From the NCBI RefSeq assembly GCF_009745975.1, contig NZ_WHOL01000065.1, positions 1-64,000 of the forward strand: a stretch of 64,000 bases of DNA, given 5' to 3'. Below the pieces are notes generated by a model. It was not told the origin of the DNA. It was given only the letters and a program-made list of their open reading frames with translations, and did not search any database. The stretch comes from Actinokineospora pegani. GTDB taxonomy: Bacteria; Actinomycetota; Actinomycetes; Mycobacteriales; Pseudonocardiaceae. Shown one piece after another: positions 1 through 7,706 of this stretch (positions within the stretch are counted from its first letter, which is position 1; every line of letters begins with the position of its first letter). The translations under genes were made by a program, and so were the position numbers.

Positions 1-720
1 CGGTGGTCTGGTGGTGGCAGCGGGCGTCGCCCTGTTGGCCCGCATCCCGTCGAGCAAGCGAACAACCTCTGACCCGGTGCCCTAAACCCTGACCATCCCC
101 GCTCGTCGGGGCACACCGCTTGGCCGTCGCGCTGGCGGGGCGGTCCCACTGCGGGTTTCGCCGCTGCGGGTGCCGGTGGTCTGGTGGTGGCAGCGGGCGT
201 CGCCCTGTTGGCCCGCATCCCGTCGAGCGAGCGAACGATCCCGGACCCGGGGCCTCAACCCTGACCACCCCGCTCGCCGGGGCACACCGCTCAGCCGCTG
301 CGCCGGTGGTCTGCCAGCGCGAGTCCTCGCAAGCGGGCGGCCCCACCGCAGGTTTCGCCGCCGCGGGCGCCGGTGGCCTGGCGGTGGCAGCGGGCATCGC
401 CCTGCTGGCCCGAACCCCGTCGTGCAGGCGAACGATCTCGGACCCGGTGCCTCAACCCTGACTACCCCGCTCGTCGGGCCACACCGCTCGGCCGCCGCGC
501 TGGTGGTCTGCGTGCTCCCTGCCAGCGCGAGTTCGCGCAAGCGGGCAGTCCCACCGCGGGCGTCGCCCTGCTCGCCCGAACCCCGTCGTGCAGGCGAACG
601 ACCCCCGACCCGGGGCCCAACCCTGGCCACCCCCGCTCGCCGGGGCACACCGCTCAGCCGCCGCGCTGCTCCCTGCCAGCGCGAGTGCGCGCGAGCGGGG
701 CGGCCCCGCGGAGCCGCCCC
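1..720. repeat. four degenerate tandem copies of a ~180-bp GC-rich unit
   Basis: A unit containing the string gcgggcgtcgccctgttggc recurs, with substitutions, near positions 20, 194, 393 and 556. Each copy is followed by similar text (cccgtcg, gcgaac, acccggtgcc, aaccctga, a gctcgccggggcacaccgct-like block). Spacing is about 165-200 bp. Open frames cross it on both strands, but they follow the repeat, have Arg/Ala/Pro-biased composition and show no recognisable domain, so I treat the stretch as non-coding repeat DNA. The first copy is cut by the window edge. Confidence 0.6.
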
Positions 721-730
721 GCCCACCACG

Positions 731-1396
731 TCAGTCCGTGCGGCACCAGTGGGTCACGTAGGCCGAGGCCTGCGCCGCCAGCCAGGCGTCCAGCAGGTCC
801 ACGTTCACCGAGCGCGACAGCCGGTGCTGCTTCGCCCGCCGCACGTCCACCACCAACGGCACCGCGCCCGGCAGCAGGTCGAGCATGCACCGGTCGAGCA
901 CGCGCAAGGCGGCGTTCGCGGCGTCGCGGGCCAGCGGCGCCTCCTTGAGGTACAGCAGGACCGCGTGCTCCACCCCCGCCCGGTCGCGGAACCCCAGGTG
1001 CGGGCGCACCGCGACAGCGAGGCTGCCGAAACGCAGGACCGACTCGCCCACCGGGACCGGGGTCGCTCGTGCTGACTCCCACCAGCGGGAGAAGCCCGCT
1101 GCCACCTCGTCGAAGGCGCGGGCTTGGCCGTTCAACTCGGCCGACTCGGTCGCCGCGGCCAGCGGCGCGGCCGGGTCGGCCGCGGTGAGCGAGGCGGTGA
1201 TGGCCTCGGTGATCGGGCGGTAGAACGCGTGCGCGTAGTGCTCGGCGTCGGCCTGGCGGGCGTGCTGGTCGACGACGATCCCATTGCGGCCGCGCCGGTC
1301 GGCGGCGGCGTACTCGGCGAACGACGGGGCGGGGACGGTGATCGTCCCCAGATCGGTGGCGTCCGGTTCTGCGCTGGCCAAGACAGTGCTGCCCAT
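731..1396 (-). CDS. conserved hypothetical protein (221 aa)
   Basis: I do not recognise the family. The protein starts MGSTVLASAEPD and is soluble: no signal peptide or membrane segment. The middle contains RFGSLAVAVRPHLGFRDRAG followed by a hydrophobic strand and many Arg/Leu helices, so it looks like a compact alpha/beta protein. The ATG at 1396 was chosen over an upstream in-frame ATG at 1453 because GGGAGGA lies just before it. It is divergently arranged relative to the repeat and is followed on the same strand by the small 1497-1712 gene. The function is unknown. Confidence 0.7.
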   Translation of the reverse strand: MGSTVLASAEPDATDLGTITVPAPSFAEYAAADRRGRNGIVVDQHARQADAEHYAHAFYRPITEAITASLTAADPAAPLAAATESAELNGQARAFDEVAAGFSRWWESARATPVPVGESVLRFGSLAVAVRPHLGFRDRAGVEHAVLLYLKEAPLARDAANAALRVLDRCMLDLLPGAVPLVVDVRRAKQHRLSRSVNVDLLDAWLAAQASAYVTHWCRTD

Positions 1397-1496
1397 GCGG
1401 TCCTCCCTGGCTCGTCTTCCCAAGGTGAATTCTACCGCCGGGGTATGACACATGTGTTCGACTGAGCGGGTTGAAATCGCGATCAGGCCATATTTC

Positions 1497-1712
1497 TCAG
1501 CGCGCGGAGAGTTCGCTGTGCAATTTCAGGACGCGGTCGCCCCCGTCCTGTTCCAGCACGTACGCCGGGTTGTCCGGCGAACCCTTCCTGGTGATCTCCG
1601 TGCCCTTGATCTTCCTGGTCACGGGCTCCTCGTGCGACGAGACGACCTTGGCCTCGCCCTGGCCGGAGCCCCACTTCCAGGTCACCCACTGGCCCTTACG
1701 GTATTTGCTCAT
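1497..1712 (-). CDS. DUF2945 / HVA1-type TUDOR-domain small protein (71 aa)
   Basis: The sequence MSKYRKGQWVTWKWGSGQGE, then KVVSSHEEPVTRKIKGTEITR and a C-terminal DNPAYVLEQDGGDRVLKLHSEL, matches the small DUF2945 family (hypervirulence-associated protein with a TUDOR-like fold). Members are about 60-75 aa, so this one is full length. The precise role is unknown; a small SH3/Tudor-like barrel is expected. GGAGGAATTGCC precedes the ATG, an excellent ribosome binding site. It lies just upstream, on the same strand, of the hypothetical gene at 731-1396. Confidence 0.8.
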   Translation of the reverse strand: MSKYRKGQWVTWKWGSGQGEAKVVSSHEEPVTRKIKGTEITRKGSPDNPAYVLEQDGGDRVLKLHSELSAR

Positions 1713-1859
1713 GGCAATTCCTCCCTGTCTTCGGGCCGCGAGTACCCCGAACAGCGCTGCGGCATTCCGCTGCTGGCGCGGACAGTCTTTGTGGGTGAGC
1801 CCCGCGACCACGACAGCGGCGGGCGACGGGGAGGCGCGCGGCCTGGCAGGATCGACGGT

Positions 1860-3719
1860 GTGACCAACGACAACCAGCCAGCAACCCACCCGGCCGCCGC
1901 GGTCCCGGACCGCCTTTTCGACGACGCCGCGGCCGAGGCCCGCTGGCGGGCGCGCTTCCACGCCGCCCGGGTCACCCTGCCCGACTGGGCCTGGCAGGCC
2001 CCCGACCGCACCGTGTACGCGTCCAACGCCAGCGGCGTCTGGGAGATCTACGCCTGGGACCGGTCCACCGACACCCACCGCCAGGTCACCGACCGCCCCA
2101 ACGGCACCCTCAACGCCACCGTCGCCCCCGACGGCGACCACATCTGGTGGTTCAACGACACCGACGGCGACGAGTTCGGCACCTGGGTGCGCGAGCCCTT
2201 CGCGGGCCGCCCCGCCGACGAGCCGCCCGCCCCCGCCGTCCCCGGCGCCAAGGCCGGCTACCCCGCGGGCCTCGACATCGGCGACACCGTCGTCGCCGCG
2301 GGCGTGGCCGACGACGACGGCACCACGATCTACCTGTCCCGCGACGGCGCCGAGGCCGAGGTCGTCTACCGCAGCGAGCACGACGGCGGCGTCGCCGCGC
2401 TGTCGTTCGACGAGACCCTGCTGGCCATCTCCCACTCGGAGCACGGCGACAACCGCCACCCCGCCCTGCGCGTGCTCTCGGTCGCCGACGGCTCGGTCGT
2501 CGCGGAGAAGTGGGACGGCGAGGGCAAGGGCCTCGACGCCGTGGCCTTCAGCCCGGTCGAGGGCGACCAGCGCCTCCTGGTCGTGCACGAGCGCCGCGGC
2601 CGCGAGGAACTGCTCATCTGGGACGTCGCCGAGGACACCGAGACCGAGTTGACGTTCGACCTCCCCGGCGAGGTCTCCGCGGGCTGGTACACCAACGGCG
2701 CCGCCCTGCTGGTCGTGCACACCCACGAGGCCAGGAACACCCTGCACCGCTACGACATCGCGAGCGGTCAACTGTCAACTTTGGACACCCAGCCCGGCGT
2801 CATCGGCTCCGCCCACACCCGCCCGGACCACACCGTCGAGTACTCCTGGTCCAACGCCGCCTCCCCCGCCGCCGTCCGCGCACTGCACTCCGACGGCTCG
2901 GGCCGCGTCCTCCTCGAGGCCCCGGGGGAGAAGGCCCCGGAGTCGTCGCCACTGGTGGACGCCTTCGTCGAGTACGAGAACGGCCGCGTGCACGCCCTCG
3001 TCGCTCGTCCGGCGGATGCCCCTGACGGTCCACTCCCGACAGTCTTCGCCCTGCACGGCGGCCCGCACGCCGCGGACGAGGACCGCTTCTCGGCCTACCG
3101 CGCGCTCTGGCTCGACGCGGGATTCGCCGTGGTGCACGTGAACTACCGGGGCTCAACCGGCTACGGGTCGGCTTGGCGGGACGCGATCGAGGGCCGCCCC
3201 GGCCTGACCGAGCTGGAAGACGTCGCCGCGGTCCACGAGTGGGCGGTCTCCTCGGGCCTGGCCAACCCCGCGCAGTGCGTCGTCAACGGCGCTTCCTGGG
3301 GCGGATACCTGTCACTGCTGGCGTTGGGCACCCAGCCCGACCTGTGGGCGGCGGGCGTCGCCGGGGTGCCGGTAGCGGACTACTTCGCCGCCTACGAAGA
3401 CGAGATGGAACCCCTGCGCGCCTTCGACCGCGCCCTGTTCGGCGGCAGCCCCGCAGAGGTGCCCGACCGGTACACCGCCTGCTCCCCCCTGACCTACGTG
3501 GACAAGGTCAAGGTCCCGGTCCTGGTACTGGCGGGCGAGAACGACCCCCGCTGCCCCATCCGCCAGATCGACAACTACCTGGACCGCCTGGCAGCCCAGG
3601 GAACCACCTACGAGATGTACCGCTACGACGCAGGCCACGGGTCGCTAGTGGTCGCCGAGACCATCAAGCAGTCAGTGATCGAAGTCCACTTCGCCCAGCG
3701 AGCGCTGGGCCTGCGCTGA
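1860..3719 (+). CDS. S9 family prolyl oligopeptidase-like peptidase
   Basis: A 619-aa serine peptidase of family S9, probably cytoplasmic, cleaving short peptides. The N-terminal ~360 residues are a beta-propeller (repeats such as VAPDGDHIWWFND and FDETLLAISHSEHGDNRHP). The C-terminal alpha/beta-hydrolase domain carries the triad: Ser479 in GASWGGY, Asp562 in GENDPR and His593 in DAGHGS. HGGPHAADEDRF supplies the oxyanion region. There is no signal peptide. The GTG at 1860 (VTNDNQPATHP) is the first start that leaves out the implausible upstream Arg/Gly-rich extension. The gene stands alone and is followed by a large hairpin region. Acyl-aminoacyl-peptidase or dipeptidyl-peptidase activity is possible; the subfamily is not resolved. 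Confidence 0.9.
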   Translation: MTNDNQPATHPAAAVPDRLFDDAAAEARWRARFHAARVTLPDWAWQAPDRTVYASNASGVWEIYAWDRSTDTHRQVTDRPNGTLNATVAPDGDHIWWFNDTDGDEFGTWVREPFAGRPADEPPAPAVPGAKAGYPAGLDIGDTVVAAGVADDDGTTIYLSRDGAEAEVVYRSEHDGGVAALSFDETLLAISHSEHGDNRHPALRVLSVADGSVVAEKWDGEGKGLDAVAFSPVEGDQRLLVVHERRGREELLIWDVAEDTETELTFDLPGEVSAGWYTNGAALLVVHTHEARNTLHRYDIASGQLSTLDTQPGVIGSAHTRPDHTVEYSWSNAASPAAVRALHSDGSGRVLLEAPGEKAPESSPLVDAFVEYENGRVHALVARPADAPDGPLPTVFALHGGPHAADEDRFSAYRALWLDAGFAVVHVNYRGSTGYGSAWRDAIEGRPGLTELEDVAAVHEWAVSSGLANPAQCVVNGASWGGYLSLLALGTQPDLWAAGVAGVPVADYFAAYEDEMEPLRAFDRALFGGSPAEVPDRYTACSPLTYVDKVKVPVLVLAGENDPRCPIRQIDNYLDRLAAQGTTYEMYRYDAGHGSLVVAETIKQSVIEVHFAQRALGLR

Positions 3720-3770
3720 GTCGTCCCTAAAGAAGGGCCTGCCCTTCGGAGCCGCGAATTGTTTAACTCC

Positions 3771-3843
3771 GGGGGAGTGGCGTCAAGGGCGCCGCGCGTC
3801 GGCTTCGCCGATGGCCTGCGGCCACCCTTGACCCCACTCCCCC
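3771..3843. terminator. long imperfect hairpin downstream of the S9 peptidase
   Basis: The arms gggggagtggcgtcaaggg (3771-3789) and cccttgaccccactccccc (3825-3843) pair over 19 positions with one mismatch. The loop itself contains smaller stems (gtcggcttcgccgat and ggcctgcggcc). It lies about 50 bp after the peptidase stop. There is no T-run, so it may be an actinobacterial-style terminator or a dispersed repeat. Confidence 0.45.
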
Positions 3844-3886
3844 AGAGCTAACTGCGGCCAGGACTGAGTCCAGGCCAAAAACTGAC

Positions 3887-3915
3887 ACCCCCACCCCCAC
3901 CCCCACCCCCACCCC
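3887..3915. repeat. (ACCCCC)n simple repeat, G-quadruplex candidate on the minus strand
   Basis: There are four consecutive ACCCCC hexamers followed by ACCCC. On the minus strand this gives five G-runs of 4-5 separated by single T, which fits the pattern of a very stable G-quadruplex. Confidence 0.7.
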
Positions 3916-4157
3916 GCCCACAAGTCCTACGCACCAACTCCTGCGCTAGGCGAGTGCCGCTGGCGCCAGCCGTCCCGCCGCCCCAGCAAAGCCCGCAGGG
4001 CGAGCAACCAGCTCTCAACCCTGCTGGTATCCCCAAACCACTCGGCTCGCCAACGCAAGGAGCCAGCACCGTGGGGGTCCGGGGGGTCGCCCCCCGGGTA
4101 CAACAAAAGGACGATCCCAGCTCGCGCTTTCCGCGAGCAGGGATCGCCCAATCGTTC

Positions 4158-4202
<45 letters not shown>

Positions 4203-4602
4203 CGGTTGCCTTGTAGTCAACCGTGCCACCTGGTCACTCTGAGCTGGCGGGTTTTCCGGTCTAGGACTACCTCTAGGTGATGTGTGCCAGACCGTTCGCT
4301 GACTTCATGCTGACGACGGACCCGCTCCGCGACTTGTCATGGATCGTGGTTGGCTTTGGTCTCTCAGCAAGACTAAGGCATGGGTCGACTTGGCTGCCCT
4401 GTGTCTCGCGCGGCAGCGGCTGCTACTCCGCGCGTGCTTGCGGACACCGCGCGCGGATGCGCTCAACTGGTCATAATTGTTATGGAGTTGTATCAATTAA
4501 GGGTTGACATCTGCTCATCTGGGTGGGAGGAGGGGCTTTCGGTCTCACCTCATGCAACACTGCGGCGGCACGGCTAACCATCACTCAAGAGGCGAGGCGC
4601 AG
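4203..4602. other. leader region upstream of darT
   Basis: The 400 bp between attL and the DarT start hold no convincing gene. A small inverted repeat (cggttg...caaccg, 4203-4224) adjoins attL. A markedly AT-richer patch (about 4470-4510, including ttgaca at 4503-4508) is the likely promoter area of darT-darG, although no clear -10/-35 pair can be assigned. Confidence 0.45.
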
Positions 4603-5199
4603 GTGGATCGGGGCGATGTTGAGGAGTTTCACTACATCACACCCGTGGAGAATCTGACATCCGTTCTCACCTACGGCTTGCAAAGTCATGAGCGAGCAAA
4701 GGCGTATCAACACGTCTCGGTAGCGAGCGAGTCGGTCCAGGGCTTGCGCGCACCCAAACACATCCCCGGCCAAGGAAGGACTATTCACGATTACGTGAAC
4801 CTGTACTTTCATTGCCGGAATTCGATGATGTTCTTCCTGATGAGAAATGACAAGCGCAGGCTAGTTGTGGTTCGAGTTAGGCCATCCATTCTGGATCTTC
4901 CAGGCGCAATTATCGCTGATGGTAATGCAGCGTCACATGCAACAAGATTCATGCCAGTTGGAGCGGGTCTAAGGTCGCTCGACAAAGATCGTGTGTACGC
5001 GCGATCTTGGGATCATCCAGATTCTTTCGTTAAAACTGAACTGAAGCGACAAAGATCGGCAGAGTTGCTGGTCCCAGATCAGATTGCCGTGTCTTACATA
5101 ACAGGTTATTATGTATACAAACAACAGCAAATCGACTACTGTTCCAATCTAGCGCCCAACTGGCCCTGCGAGGTGAATGCTGATGTCTTCTTCGAGTAA
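4603..5199 (+). CDS. darT: DarT-type ssDNA thymidine ADP-ribosyltransferase toxin (DUF4433)
   Basis: DarT enzymes use NAD+ to ADP-ribosylate thymidine bases in single-stranded DNA, blocking replication; several DarT-DarG pairs act in phage defence. This 198-aa protein has the family signatures in order: FHYITPVENL (9-18), DYVNLYFHCRNSMMF (63-77, Arg72 being the predicted NAD-binding arginine), the DGNAAS motif (106-111) and SAELLVP (152-158, Glu154 the predicted catalytic glutamate). The GTG at 4603 is preferred over an in-frame ATG at 4504 because the family begins just before the His-Ile/Thr motif and a gagg sequence lies upstream. It overlaps darG by 17 bp. GC content is low for this genome, a sign of transfer. 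Confidence 0.88.
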   Translation: MDRGDVEEFHYITPVENLTSVLTYGLQSHERAKAYQHVSVASESVQGLRAPKHIPGQGRTIHDYVNLYFHCRNSMMFFLMRNDKRRLVVVRVRPSILDLPGAIIADGNAASHATRFMPVGAGLRSLDKDRVYARSWDHPDSFVKTELKRQRSAELLVPDQIAVSYITGYYVYKQQQIDYCSNLAPNWPCEVNADVFFE

Positions 5200-6328
5200 T
5201 AAGCAGGCTAACGTTACCCTCGCAAAGGGTAATATTTTGAACTCGAAAGCTCATGCGATTGTGAACACAGTCAATTGCGTGGGTGTTATGGGCAAGGGGG
5301 TCGCGCTGCTCTTCAAGCGCAAGTACCCCGAGATGTTCAAAGATTACGTGAGAAAGTGCGACCGTAAAGAGGTTGCGCTAGGTGCTCCGTATCCTTACTT
5401 CGAGGAAGATCACGTTATTGTCAACTTTCCCACTAAGCAGCACTGGAGGTCAGTAAGTCGATTGCAGGATATTGAGGATGGATTAATCTATCTGCGAGAT
5501 CATATCGCCTCGTGGGGCATTAAGTCCATAGCTCTTCCGCCTCTTGGGTGTGGGAATGGGCAGTTGGACTGGAATGTAGTTCGCCCAGTCCTCCTCAAGC
5601 ACTTGGAATCCTTCCCCGTAAAGGTGGAACTCTACGTACCCCTTGACGTCGAGCTCGACGACGATCAGCTGAGTTTCGACAACCTTCCCAATGCTAATTC
5701 GACTGCAAAGACGTCGCCTAGAATTGCCCCATCAATGCTTGCGTTGGTCGAAATTCTGAACGTGGTGGAGCAAGATTCGTACCATTGGCCAGTGGGTCGC
5801 GTGATGTTTCAAAAATTGGCCTATTTTGCAACGGTGGCGGGTATACCGACTCATCTAACGTATAAAGCTGGAAGTTACGGCCCCTTCGCTGAAGAGCTCA
5901 ATAAGTCTGTTGCTGTCTTGCAAAATAACGGATTGGTTCGCGAACAGCCGCGGGGAAAACGAATTGAAGTGTCAGTGGGGGACAGCTACAGGGCGTCGAG
6001 GGACGCATTGCTAGAGGATCTTGAGCCTGGCTGGCACGAAACGATATATCGCGTTGCTGACCTAGTTGCACGCTTCGATACGACTCAAGCCGAGGTTGCT
6101 GCAACAGTCCATTACTCGGCGAAGGCGCTCGCTAATCGGCACGCTCGAACCCCCTTTGCGCGAGAAGTAATTGATGCGGTTGAGAAATGGAAGATTCGCA
6201 GGCAGCCGCCACTACGTCGGGACGATATCGGCCGTTCAATTGTGAGCCTTGCGACACAGGGATGGATTTCCGTCGTGGCCGATGAGTCGGTCGAGCTTTA
6301 CCTCGACGAGGTTAATGAGTTCTGCTAG
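5183..6328 (+). CDS. darG: DarG-type macrodomain antitoxin (ADP-ribosyl-thymidine glycohydrolase)
   Basis: This 381-aa partner removes ADP-ribose from DNA and neutralises DarT. The N-terminal macrodomain (about 1-155) shows KGNILNSKAHAIVNTVNCVG, GVMGKGVALLFK and LPPLGCGNGQLDW, which are ADP-ribose-binding loops typical of DarG. The C-terminal part (about 185-381, with WPVGRVMFQKLAYFATVAG and YKAGSYGPFAEEL) matches the extra domain of long DarG proteins that binds and inhibits DarT. The ATG at 5183 is chosen over 5177 because of its spacing to gagg (5170-5173). It overlaps the darT end, implying translational coupling. Both catalytic motif regions look intact. Confidence 0.9.
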   Translation: MSSSSNKQANVTLAKGNILNSKAHAIVNTVNCVGVMGKGVALLFKRKYPEMFKDYVRKCDRKEVALGAPYPYFEEDHVIVNFPTKQHWRSVSRLQDIEDGLIYLRDHIASWGIKSIALPPLGCGNGQLDWNVVRPVLLKHLESFPVKVELYVPLDVELDDDQLSFDNLPNANSTAKTSPRIAPSMLALVEILNVVEQDSYHWPVGRVMFQKLAYFATVAGIPTHLTYKAGSYGPFAEELNKSVAVLQNNGLVREQPRGKRIEVSVGDSYRASRDALLEDLEPGWHETIYRVADLVARFDTTQAEVAATVHYSAKALANRHARTPFAREVIDAVEKWKIRRQPPLRRDDIGRSIVSLATQGWISVVADESVELYLDEVNEFC

Positions 6329-6380
6329 GACATCCCACCGCAGAACTTGGTAGTGCCATTCTTCCCCTAGGAGGGGGCTT

Positions 6381-6522
6381 CCTGCCTCGCCGCCGTCTGG
6401 GCGTTTTCAATCAGTCTGGTTACCAGGGCGCAGCCCTCGACGGACACCGGCGGCCGACCGTGCCGGGCTCTGCGCCCTGGTAACCAGACTGATAGCCCGG
6501 GCTTAGACGGGGGCGAGGCAGG
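6381..6522. repeat. 53-bp inverted repeat with 36-nt loop
   Basis: The left arm (6381-6433) and right arm (6470-6522) are complementary at about 44 of 53 positions. The inner 24 positions, including tctggttaccagggcgcag, pair perfectly, as do the outer ten (cctgcctcgc). Such a long stem is too large for a simple terminator and resembles a replication or transfer origin structure. Confidence 0.8.
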
Positions 6523-6733
6523 CAGCCACCGACGAACCGGCGGCCGAACGCCTGACCCTGCCTCGCTGCTGGCCTGCCCGCCTGGCGAAGGCAATCTTTT
6601 GTCGGTAGACCTGCCCGATCCGGTTCCCGCAGCTCCCCCCGCCCCGGTGCGGTGCTCGGCGGCTTGGTCCCTGTGACTTCCCCTCGTGCTGCTCTCCTGG
6701 TTGGCGGCCTGGTGCTCGTTGTGGCACGCCTCG

Positions 6734-6801
6734 CCGGTCGGTGCCCCCGCGGGGACCGGCCGCGTGCGGCCGCACGCCCCGCGGGGGATTGCGCCGACCG
6801 G
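6734..6801. repeat. second large hairpin
   Basis: The arm ccggtcggtgcccccgcgggg (6734-6754) pairs with a complementary arm at 6777-6801, with a small bulge. The loop is itself palindromic (ggccgcgtgcggcc). It lies 230 bp from the first inverted repeat in the same gene-free stretch. Confidence 0.65.
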
Positions 6802-6872
6802 GGAGAGCGCAGCGTGCCAGCGGGCCGCCGCAGGCGGGCCGCCTTGATGAAGAGAAGAAACTTTGAACACAA

Positions 6873-7706
6873 CTATGGACGGCCCTTCCACCAGGCTGAA
6901 CCTTCGGCGGAGTCCTTTGCGGCTGGCCCTACGGAGAGTGGGGGGACGTCAGCGCCACCGCCGGTGATGGACAGTCCTATTGCTCGGATTGCGCGGACGC
7001 GGTCCAGTGCGATCTGACGGCCATCTCGGCTGCGTTCTCGCCACTGCGCGCTTTTGTGGGTCTGTCGGTCATGGATTCGGTACAGCCAGGTGGTGGTTTT
7101 TTCGTTCATGCCTGCTGTGCATTCGGATAGCGCGCTGAACATGATTATGTCGTCATCGACAGGGCTTCCACCCCAGCCGCCGAATGCTCGAACCATTTGA
7201 GTGCGCATCAGAAGTCCCGCGCAATGAATTGGCCAGTTTCCGTCATGTTTAATGGCCCAGTCGTTCACGGCCCCGGGCTCTACTTTTCCAAATGGTAGGG
7301 CGCTTTCGTAGTTGCGACGTTCGCCGTTAGATAGGAGGTCGTCCGCTTGTCCGACCACCCAATGCGTATTCTCGTCTTCAAAATGGGGAAGCAGGGTCTC
7401 TAGCGCACCTGGGAGTAGGATGTCATCGTGATCGAGCATCTGGACCACGTCACCGGTTGCTCTGGTCAAGGCCAGGTTTCGCGTAGCAGCAATGCCGGTA
7501 TGAGCTTTGTTGCTAGTGTACTTGGCAAAGGGGACATCTATGAGCATTCCCTCTACGCCTGGCTTTTCGCCGTCCTCTTGGACAAGCCATTCCACATCCC
7601 ACCCCGATGGAAGTGTTTGCTGTTCGACACTCCTAATCGTTTCGTGGAAGTAGGCTGATAGAGGCGCGTATGCGGCAGTTATGATGGACAGTTTGCGGCG
7701 GATCAT
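6873..7706 (-). CDS. glycosyltransferase family 2-like protein
   Basis: This protein of about 277 aa has a GT-A fold: an N-terminal LSIITAAYAPLSAYFHETIRS nucleotide-sugar strand/helix, TGIAATRNLALTRATGD and the metal-binding DHDD in VVQMLDHDDILLPGALE. A later GGWGGSPVDDDIIMFSALSE region resembles the acceptor loop of GT2 enzymes. There is no membrane segment or signal peptide, so it acts in the cytoplasm on an unknown acceptor. The ATG at 7706 overlaps the stop of the GntR gene (TGATG); an alternative ATG at 7718 lies inside that gene. Co-transcription with a GntR regulator inside an AICE is unusual. GC content is low compared with the transfer genes. Confidence 0.8.
   Translation of the reverse strand: MIRRKLSIITAAYAPLSAYFHETIRSVEQQTLPSGWDVEWLVQEDGEKPGVEGMLIDVPFAKYTSNKAHTGIAATRNLALTRATGDVVQMLDHDDILLPGALETLLPHFEDENTHWVVGQADDLLSNGERRNYESALPFGKVEPGAVNDWAIKHDGNWPIHCAGLLMRTQMVRAFGGWGGSPVDDDIIMFSALSECTAGMNEKTTTWLYRIHDRQTHKSAQWRERSRDGRQIALDRVRAIRAIGLSITGGGADVPPLSVGPAAKDSAEGSAWWKGRP

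Larger units (their letters stand above)
3720..4157. other. non-coding stretch between peptidase and attL
   Basis: No gene can be supported here. It holds a long inverted repeat (3771-3843), a C-rich simple repeat (3887-3915) and ordinary GC-rich DNA up to the left attachment site of the integrated element. Confidence 0.6.
6329..6872. other. non-coding structured region of the element (candidate origin or transfer locus)
   Basis: These 544 bp between darG and the glycosyltransferase contain no supportable gene. They are dominated by a 53-bp inverted repeat (6381-6433/6470-6522), further gaggcagg/cctgcctc repeats to about 6575, and a second large hairpin (6734-6801). AICEs need cis-acting replication and clt transfer sites, and this is the most structured non-coding segment of the element. 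The assignment is inference. Confidence 0.45.

Noticed and set aside
82-1075. Long open frames on both strands across the left repeat (for example 82-729 minus, 170-1075 plus)
   Set aside because: They follow the DNA repeat, have Arg/Pro/Ala-rich composition with no domain, and one runs into the clear gene at 731-1396.
3771-3843. Inverted repeat as end of an insertion sequence
   Set aside because: No transposase or target duplication nearby; better explained as hairpin/terminator-like element.
3887-3915. CRISPR-like short repeat
   Set aside because: Simple hexamer repeat without spacers or cas genes; no CRISPR array seen anywhere in the window.
4277-4507. 76-aa open frame upstream of darT
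   Set aside because: Composition is Cys/Arg/Ser-rich, no ribosome binding site, no domain; it covers the likely promoter.
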